Origin: Entoloma clypeatum
Lineage: Eukaryota > Basidiomycota > Agaricomycetes > Agaricales > Entolomataceae
Reading direction: 5' to 3'
Assembly (NCBI GenBank): GCA_963565915.1
Contig: OY751493.1
Location: forward strand, 2,480,001-2,544,000
Length of the DNA: 64,000 nt
Every line of letters starts with the position of its first letter. Position 1 is the stretch's first letter. This document shows positions 57,001-64,000 of the stretch, in pieces. The notes beneath the pieces are model-generated. The model searched no databases. It saw only the letters and a program-made list of their open reading frames with translations, and was not told where the DNA came from. A program made the position numbers and the translations under genes.

Positions 57001-60000
57001 TGATGGTTACATGTGTCGTAGACCTCGAGGCAACTTCAAGGATCGATAAGACCTGCAATTCTCTATGAAACGAGTGGTTTGGTTTGATGTGGAAGCGCTT
57101 ACCGTTTCCCTATATATTGTACTTCGCTTTGCAAGTCGATTCTGCGCTTTGTCCTTGTCTCTCTCCGAAAGCCTTTGCCTGGCAACGCCAAGTGGAAACT
57201 CCAATTCAAGATCCTGTACAGCGTGCTCAACTGCTGGTGTATCCAGCATGTAGGCGTCCGTATGAACAGCTTCCTCTGTGAGGTGAACCAAACAATCCTG
57301 CGAAAGGCTGTTTACAAGCTTCTGGACAGATGGCTACATCAAAATTTCAATGATAAAAATCAACACATGTACAAAGCCTGTCGGTGGATACCTTTTCTTC
57401 ATGTTGACACCCCAAAAGAGACAAGAGATATTGGTTATGAAACTCGGGGTCTACGATAGGTAATGTCATTTCGAGGAAGGTAATGGCACGCAAACAATAC
57501 ACACCACCTAGAGCATATGCTGCTGTAACACAAATATCAGCTTTGTGAGGTTTACAGCGAGGATGAACCTACTGATCCCTTTGTTCCATAGCACGTAAAG
57601 CGCTCCTTTCATCCGATCGGGTTCGCTTCCCTTCTTCAAGGCATGGAAGAGGGCGGGAAGGACCAACCGAGTTGAGTGGTCATAGTACTATGTGGCCATG
57701 TCAGAGACTTATTCAAAATGGTAAGGTGTGGCATACCCCACAGATGCTGTGCAATACAGCCTGTGCTTGTCTATTGATAATTGTCTGTATGTTTAGCAAG
57801 GTTATTGAAGTAGAGTTACCTTCTTATTCTGGTGTAGGGTGAAAGGGACAACTCCACCAACTCACTCAAGACCTGATCATCAAGAGCGGACCGGGGGCGA
57901 TAGAGGGCGTGCATATAGACGCGACCACTATGATAGACATGCGCACGTTTCAAGAAGACAAGACGCGAGTTTTCCCGTTGTCTGGGCCAGTAGCGATTGG
58001 CGCTGGATAAATGCAGGTAAACGTCCCATTATGGGCTGCGAGGAGCAGGTGACCTACTCCCTGGCCTGTATGTAATTCTTTTGCAGAGATTCAAAGTCTC
58101 CTCTGTTTATAGCGTACCCCACCATGAAGGTGTCGATCGCCCGTGTCACGCCCAAGACGGCATCTATGTGATCTTCGCCCTCGCTGTTTTCTCGGAGAAC
58201 TGATGCTGCCCGTCGACAGACTTCACCGAACCGTTTTTTATGTCTCGCTGTTTTGTAGTGACGTGGATCGTCCAAATCTGTCAAAGTAAATCCTGCTTTG
58301 ACATCAAGGAATGAAACGATTAACTCTGGAACTTCCGTGTCGCTGAGACATGGGTTTGCGACTTCTTTGGGGGCCTCTTGGTAGAAGGTTGTTAAACCCC
58401 CCCAGGTGGCCCTGCAGGCGTGCAAAAATCTAAGGGCGGATAAGCGTGGTAGTAACCTAGATAGTCTTGCCTGACCTGCAGAACTCGTTTCGAGCAATGC
58501 TGTCCCACCTGGATGTGGTTTCTAATAATGCCTCCACTTTGTCTAGTGCGGGTTCGAATACTTGATCGAGAATCTCCAGGGCAAATTCGATCTCCTCAGT
58601 CGTCGGGACTATGAAAAAAGGTCATTAAAAGCGTGAGTGCAGTTTCGAAGACGACGCACCGTGCCACTCGATGATAACGTCTTCTGGATTGTAGAGCCGT
58701 CCCCACTCAGCGTTGTGGTCTCTCTTGAAATCTGAATCGGCGTTAATGATCTTCTACCCATATGACCAACGAACGTACGTTCATCGTCCCATTCGTCAGT
58801 ATTAACAAAACGACTGTTCAACGGGTATGTCTCGGCTATGGTATGGAGAACGCGAGTGATCAAGCGGCCGGCGCTTGTATAACCTCTCTCGCTTTTTGTC
58901 TTTTCGACAAGAAGCAGCATGAGGTCGAGGATTTGACGTTTGTATTTGAGTAACTGGCGAAATGGCACGGCAATAAGCAAACGATGCAATACTAAAAAAT
59001 GTATCCAGTACATACTACTGCACCACCGAACCCGAGACATCCGCGAAGGATTGAGATATCTGGTGATGGAAGTCAGCACCCCACATGTATCACGAGGGGA
59101 AGCAACTCACTCCAATGCAATGCAATGTCTGAAGGAATGGCAACGTGGGACGAGGTTGTCCTCAAACTCGAAGCACCATGCTTTAACTCTTCCTCGATTT
59201 GCGAGGTGCAAAACGGCAGAAATTTAGCCATAGTCAAGTCAGGTTTTACTCGCGCTAAGCATGAGATGAGTTGCCCAATTGCCTGGACAGCATTAGCCTT
59301 GGCATTAGTAGTCGCATAGGCATAGAGCAGATTCAACACAAGATCGAAGAGTTCGTCCGACAAATGAAGGCAGACAACGTCCATCATGGCTTTGATTGAT
59401 TTAAGAACATTTTCCTCCTGTTTTCCACCAGTTGTGTTTCTCCTGCCCCCTTCTTCGGGAAGATTTTCGTAAAGAGCAAGGATTCGCCGTACAAGTGATG
59501 TTACCCAATCTGCATCGTTATGTCTCAATAATAATTGGACACCAAGAGTAAATGAAATCACCTGCGAAACCTGCAGTACTATCTCGAACAAGCAATCTTT
59601 CTTCTACTTTGCTGAGCTTTGGGGTATCAAGCTGGGCTTTGTCTTGAACGGTGTCTATGAAATTTTCATCGTCACTTGGAGAGGATATTCCCGATTCGAA
59701 TTTTGTCAGATCGCCAATTTTCAAGTGTTGAACAACAGAAACAATGAACGACGTGGCACACAGAGTCTTTGTAGGGTCATTCTGGGGTAACAATTAGGGC
59801 ATGCTTGTCGACAACACAACAAATACGAACGAGATCAATGCCAGGTACACACAATTCGAGAAGGGGAACGATGTGTTTTTGACCTCCGAGCCAAATCCTT
59901 TCCGAAACCAATGGCAGAGGCACACCAGATAGCATGTTCAGAACGGCCGTCGTCCTATGGGTTTCATTTATGACTTCGAGTCCTCCATACGCACGTTCCA

Positions 60001-61848
60001 GAAGCTCGGGCATGATTATGTTTGGTTCTAACATGGCCATTGTTCGCAAAGCACTCTGGGCATAACTAGCAGAGGTCGGATCCTTCGAAAACATAGCGAG
60101 AAGTGCTGGTGTGCGAAGAATTGCCACAAACGATCGGCGGATTGCTGGAGTTAGGCGATAGCTCTACGACCAAGTCGATCAGACTTCCACCGAACAAACA
60201 TACAGAGCGGATACTCGCGACAGGAACTTTGCATGATTCTTGCTCTTCCTCCCGGTGACGTTTTATGAACTCAGATGTCAATCGTGTTAGGAAAGCTGTT
60301 AACTGAATTTCGAAACTCAACAATACGATCTGATACACAACGTCGATGCAAACTTACAGTCGCTGTCCAGACGCCAGAATTGGAAGGGTGGAAAAACGAC
60401 TCCGTGCTAGTAATCAGACGATCCAAAGAATCGAGCGCCTTGGAACCAGCGAGATATCCTTGCCGATTATTTTCACGGATGTCACCATCAACAGCCAGAG
60501 AGTAGACAATTATCTTGGCAAGGGAGTCTATGAAAGCTTTCAGGAAAGCGGTGATTTCTCAAGAAAACTTGACAAACGAAAGCGATTGACGGTTTTTTTA
60601 ATCCGCAGAGATGATTTAACAGCCATTGAATCTGCCTGGGTTGCAGTTGTTGAAGCGCCCTGGATCTGCGTGAGATCGCGAGTAACACATTGTGGGAGAC
60701 CTGCTTACCTGTGTTGCACCAACAGGGACATCTAAGGACAAGACTGATCAGCGAGGATTCAGAAAGAGATGCTGGGGGTCTAGCTACTCATTGACCCCAA
60801 TCCCTTGCCCATGAGTACATTCCATTCATTTTGGGTCCAAATACCCACATCTTTCCATTCCGCACCGCCTGGTTCTTCTCCGTTGGGACCGGCAACGTGC
60901 TCCTCGGCTAAAGAACCAGCTAAATCAAGGAGTCTATCATCCATGACAGATGAATTGAAGGCCTCCCAGACTTTGAACAGCATAGGAAGATATAAATGAG
61001 TGTGAGATGGAGGAAGGAAGGACGTCAAAACAGGGACCATGGTCAGGAAAGTCTGTACAGAAAACTCCCCGTTAACATGAATTTTTTCATGACTAAATTT
61101 CCCGGTGAAGTACCTCTTTGGTTAGCAGCGGCAAGAATGTTCCGAGCATGCTGGGTATTTCAGTAACAGAATAATATCCCTTAGATTTTTCGGCGACGAA
61201 TAAAAGGATGTTGACGACATTGCGACTAATTTGACTTATGAAGAAGGGCGGTAGGGGTGTTGGTATGTGGCTTACGTGGAGTCCTGGATTCTCTGCTTTG
61301 GCCATAGTTCCTTCTGAACGGCCCGCCACAACGGCTGCCATGGTAGTTGGAGGTCCTGAGATTCAAGTTTTCGCTTGGATCCGGGTTTGTTTGCCAAGAG
61401 ACGTGACAGCATTTCGGTCCAGCTGCGTATGACGCGCGGCTCTACTCCAGGCATCAAGCTCAACTCGTAGTAAAGACGAACTAATTTGGCGCGGGTGGCT
61501 TTCTGTATCGGGTATCGCATTAAAAGCCAGCTAAGGAGGGGTCAGGTCACGAATTGGGGTACAAAGTTGAAGGTACCATTGGAGCATGCCATCCCAGGTG
61601 GTGAGGACCAACCAGTTTCTAGTTTTGGCGCATATACAGATTTTGTCAACGATGTATAGTAATTTTGCCTGCATTTGCTCGAGGGACTCGCATTCATAGG
61701 GCAAAGAGTTGACATAGGTCTGAAGGGACTCGCTCTGCTTGTCGAACGCAGAGAGCTCGACGGACTCGCTTGGAGTGTCAGTGAGGGAAACGTCATCGTC
61801 GCTCATAAGGTCGCCGTCGTCTGTGAGGACAGGTCTTGTGGTTGGCAT
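54024..61848 (-). CDS. BLM10: Proteasome activator BLM10/PA200, copy 2
   Basis: A second PA200-type 20S proteasome cap, opposite in orientation to copy 1. Starts at 61848 (MPTTRPVLTDDGDLMSDDDV) and runs through more than 30 short exons. Parallel blocks to copy 1: KATRAKLVRLYYEL, LTKEVLHRE region, LPMLFKVWEAFNSSVMDDRL, LAKIIVYSLAVDGD, NSGVWTAT, LLAMFSKDPTSASYAQSALR, SLVRRILALYENLPEEGG, FDLVLNLLYAYATTNAKANA, NVVCRRAASVLRENS-type helices, KKRSTIYRETV, and CALIESLPYSVEPWMPPL. The C-terminal end is TSYYA, the HbYX motif, with the stop TAA at 54024. The two copies match in order and length (about 1,850 residues) but are clearly diverged, for example MLQCWLLMRYPIQK against MLTYWSMLKYPVPK in copy 1. 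No internal stops were seen in the parts I followed. Confidence 0.9.
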
Positions 61849-61941
61849 CGAGGGTAAATGATGGAATACGCACGAGTCTGTGGTTTTTATGAGGAGGGTG
61901 ACGCGTCTGGACGCGCAATTTTGATCACGCAGGCACACGGC
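61849..61941. promoter_or_regulatory. Shared 93-bp space between divergent BLM10 copy 2 and Aim18-like starts
   Basis: Start codons at 61848 (minus) and 61942 (plus), 93 bp apart. No TATA element. A compact bidirectional promoter is inferred. Confidence 0.55.
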
Positions 61942-62986
61942 ATGTCCTACCTCAACTCTCTCGCCCGTGCTGCCCGGTCCACCGCTCGGTCCACCGTCTT
62001 CGCCTCAGCTTTCCACACCCTAAATCATTCTGGTCCCAGGAAAAGGTTTTGGTGCGGTGCTGCCGCCGTTGCTACTGTCGCTGTATCGTCTGTGATACTA
62101 TCCCCAACTATCCGACTCGACAATGACAGGGTGACATACTCGGAGCCAACAGGTGCGGTGTATGCGTACATGTCAGTATTCCTCAGTTCGTTCACCCAGC
62201 CTCCAGTCGACCCGGCAACCTCGATCGCGTTCCCGACGACGATACTGATGCCCTCCAAGACACCAATCCCACCCATGACTCTGGTTGGTCTTGGGGTGCG
62301 GACTGTATCCTTCCTAGGTATCAAGGTCTACTCGGTTGGTTTCTATGCAGACCTCAACAATCCTCATTTAAAGGTTGGCCGTCGTTCGAACAATGACCTC
62401 CCATGCCGACGTGCAAGAAACCCCTATAGATCCCTGTGGACATGAGCACGGATGAGAAAATTGAACACATTGTGCGAAATACTTCCTGCTTAGTACGAAT
62501 CGGTGCGTACTGTCTGTGCTAAATTACTCCCGATCCAAATTATTCTGCCTCAAGTCCCCGTGCGGAGAACGTCATATGCGCACCTGCGTGATGCATTCAT
62601 GCGAGCACTGCAAGCGAGATTGGCTCTAGCAAAGAAGTACAACCTCATTTCAGAAGAAGAAGCTCAAGCGGTTGGATCCCCTATGAGAAAACTCAAAACT
62701 CTCTTTCCCAATTCACCGCTTGAAAAGCATGTTCCCCTCGACATCTATCTCACAGCTCCAGCTCCGGGAAAGCCCCGAGCCTTGGCATTCAGAGATCTCG
62801 GTGCAATAGAGAATGATTGGGTTGCAACGGAGTTAGTTTTACACTATTTCGACGGCCCAGGGCCAAGTCCTCCGGTGAGTCCATTGACTCTGATATCGGG
62901 GCTCAGTCAGATATTCACTGTGTGCGTAGCTCAAGAAGTCAGTGGCGAATCGCCTCGCATCGTTTCAAAAAGAGCCAGGGCTTTGA
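61942..62986 (+). CDS. AIM18: Aim18/Fmp22-like mitochondrial protein (chalcone isomerase fold)
   Basis: Mitochondrial member of the chalcone-isomerase-like fatty-acid-binding family; function of the fungal protein is unresolved. Exon 1 (61942-62371) begins with a basic presequence SYLNSLARAARSTARST and a hydrophobic segment CGAAAVATVAVSSVILSP. The CHI-like core contains TLVGLGVRTVSFLGIKVYSV and GFYADL, then DMSTDEKIEHIVRNTSCLVR, a third exon with VPVRRTSYAHLRDAF, PLEKHVPLDIYLTAPAPGKP, VATELVLHYFDGPGP, and a short last exon LKKSVANRLASFQKEPGL. About 310 residues. The presequence and the fold fit yeast Aim18; Aim46 is the alternative name for a close relative. Confidence 0.75.
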
Positions 62987-63837
62987 GTGGGCTTTATAAA
63001 CTGAAGAATGGTGCCGAGTTGATGTTCATCCATTATTTGCGCTCTTGTCTCTGGAATCCTAATGTGACAATCTAGTCTTGAGGAGTAGAGGAACTGGGCA
63101 TGTGCGCTACCATACGGTCTCGAGGAGGACCTGGGAAGCTCATTTCTTGTCCGGCCAAACCCACCAAATCCGCCCTCAAATCCGCCAAATTTGGTACCTC
63201 ATATCCGCGTTTTTGGATAAGCCTCACCACGTGATGTCCCAAAAAAGAAGTTTCCTTTTTTTTTTTTTTTTTTTGTTTGCGCTACAGAACACATTCCATT
63301 ACGAAGCCGCTAGAAATTTTCGAATGCGTCTCAAGCCGTTCAAGGGCTCGTCATAGGAGGAGCTGATCTTTGCATCCAACTCGGACATCTCGTGGACCAG
63401 GTTCAACATTGAGAGAGTCATTCGACAGTATTCTCCAAAAGATCTACCCTACAACTTCTGAGTACCAAAAGCACAAAAGCATATCCACGTCATGTTGGTG
63501 ATGCTGCCAAAGGCCATTGTGACAAAAATTTCGGTGCGCCGTTCGCGCATGGTGAACCTTGAATCCGCTATAAACCCCACCCGCCGGCGGCCTCAAATCC
63601 CCCATATGTGACAAGGGTTGGTCAAAATTTGGGTCTAAAAGCGGACAAGAAATGGCGGAATCTTCCCAGTGTGTATCACGTGATCGAAGCTTGAATCAAC
63701 AAAGACGCGTCAAACGCGTCAAGCAGTTCAAAAAGCGACCCAATCGATTTGGGACTCCGATATCTCTGGTTGAGGCCGTACCACCACCATCATTACCACC
63801 ACCACCACCTCAAGACCCAGCTCTGTAAAGCCAAGCA
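62987..63837. promoter_or_regulatory. Histone H3 upstream region: poly-T, E-boxes, TATA box
   Basis: 851 bp. A run of 19 T is at 63256-63274. CACGTG E-boxes lie at 63228-63233 and 63677-63682. A TATAAA box is at 63569-63574, 264 bp before the H3 start. Upstream, a set of CCAAAT/CCGCC-like units (about 63158-63195) repeats imperfectly. A short (CAC)n-like run is at about 63781-63809. No coding region seen. Confidence 0.45.
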
Positions 63838-64000
63838 ATGGCTCGCACTAAGCAAACCGCCCGCAAGTCTACCGGAGGTTTGCATGCTCCTTGATGCTGA
63901 CGATTTGCACTCATGCGTCTTCGAAAGGCAAAGCCCCTCGCAAGCAGCTCGCGTCAAAATCAGCAGCTCGCAAAACCGCCGCAGTCAGTGTATCTTTCAC
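63838..64000 (+). CDS. Histone H3, partial (5' end, cut by window edge)
   Basis: Core histone. Exon 1 63838-63877, exon 2 63928-63983, with the next donor gtcagt at 63984. The translation starts [20 protein letters not shown] and then ASKSAARKTAA, the invariant H3 tail with K4, K9, K14, K18 and K23 visible. The intron inside the K14 region begins gtttgc. The rest lies beyond the window. Variant type (H3.1, H3.3 or CENP-A-like) cannot be told, but the tail is a normal one, so not a centromeric variant. Confidence 0.95.

Noticed and set aside
63256..63274. Poly-T run as a retroposon tail
   Set aside because: No target-site duplication or element body was visible beside it.

Overview
The window is nuclear DNA of a filamentous basidiomycete, most likely a mushroom-forming Agaricomycete. 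The genes are packed and intron-rich: nearly every gene is cut by 45-70 nt introns. The set includes a Tis11-type CCCH protein, a mushroom-type BTB protein, the translin partner TRAX, an APRO/BTG protein and class I HDAC machinery. No bacterial-style operons, tRNA/rRNA genes, CRISPR arrays or intact transposons were seen.

Layout. 0.4-5 kb: Ras GTPase, BTB protein, PXMP4-like peroxisomal membrane protein (minus strand), Mtc1. 5-15.3 kb: complex I NDUFS3 (minus) head-to-head with the splicing factor SPF27/BCAS2, a very large low-complexity protein, mitochondrial succinyl-CoA ligase beta (minus), a DinB-like protein. 15.4-25.6 kb: RPD3-type HDAC, XPA/Rad14, ribosomal eS27 (minus), BTG/Tob protein, biotin synthase, a degenerate REX4-like exonuclease, an RXT2-like protein. 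25.6-34.1 kb: a complete proteasome activator BLM10/PA200. 34.3-45.4 kb: HIT protein (minus) and TRAX head-to-head, RING protein (minus), a conserved unknown (minus), WRN-type exonuclease, CK2 alpha (minus) head-to-head with a SET protein, mitochondrial DnaJ Mdj1. 46.2-53.2 kb: MFS transporter, choline/ethanolamine kinase, tandem CCCH zinc-finger protein (minus). 54.0-61.8 kb: a second, diverged BLM10/PA200 on the minus strand. 61.9-64 kb: Aim18-like mitochondrial protein and the 5' end of histone H3, cut by the window edge.

Themes. Mitochondrial functions recur (NDUFS3, succinyl-CoA ligase, biotin synthase, Mdj1, Aim18), as do chromatin and repair functions (RPD3 HDAC, RXT2, SET, XPA, WRN exonuclease, H3). 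Several gene pairs share 42-93 bp between divergent start codons. Exon models were made by hand from reading frame, splice sites and remembered family conservation; no alignment was run, so individual splice sites can be wrong by a few bases even where the gene identity is secure.

Most unusual are the two inverted BLM10 paralogs about 20 kb apart, a 2-nt exon needed to keep the Ras effector loop in frame (with other microexons of 3, 6, 17, 21 and 23 nt), and a high number of GC-AG introns.
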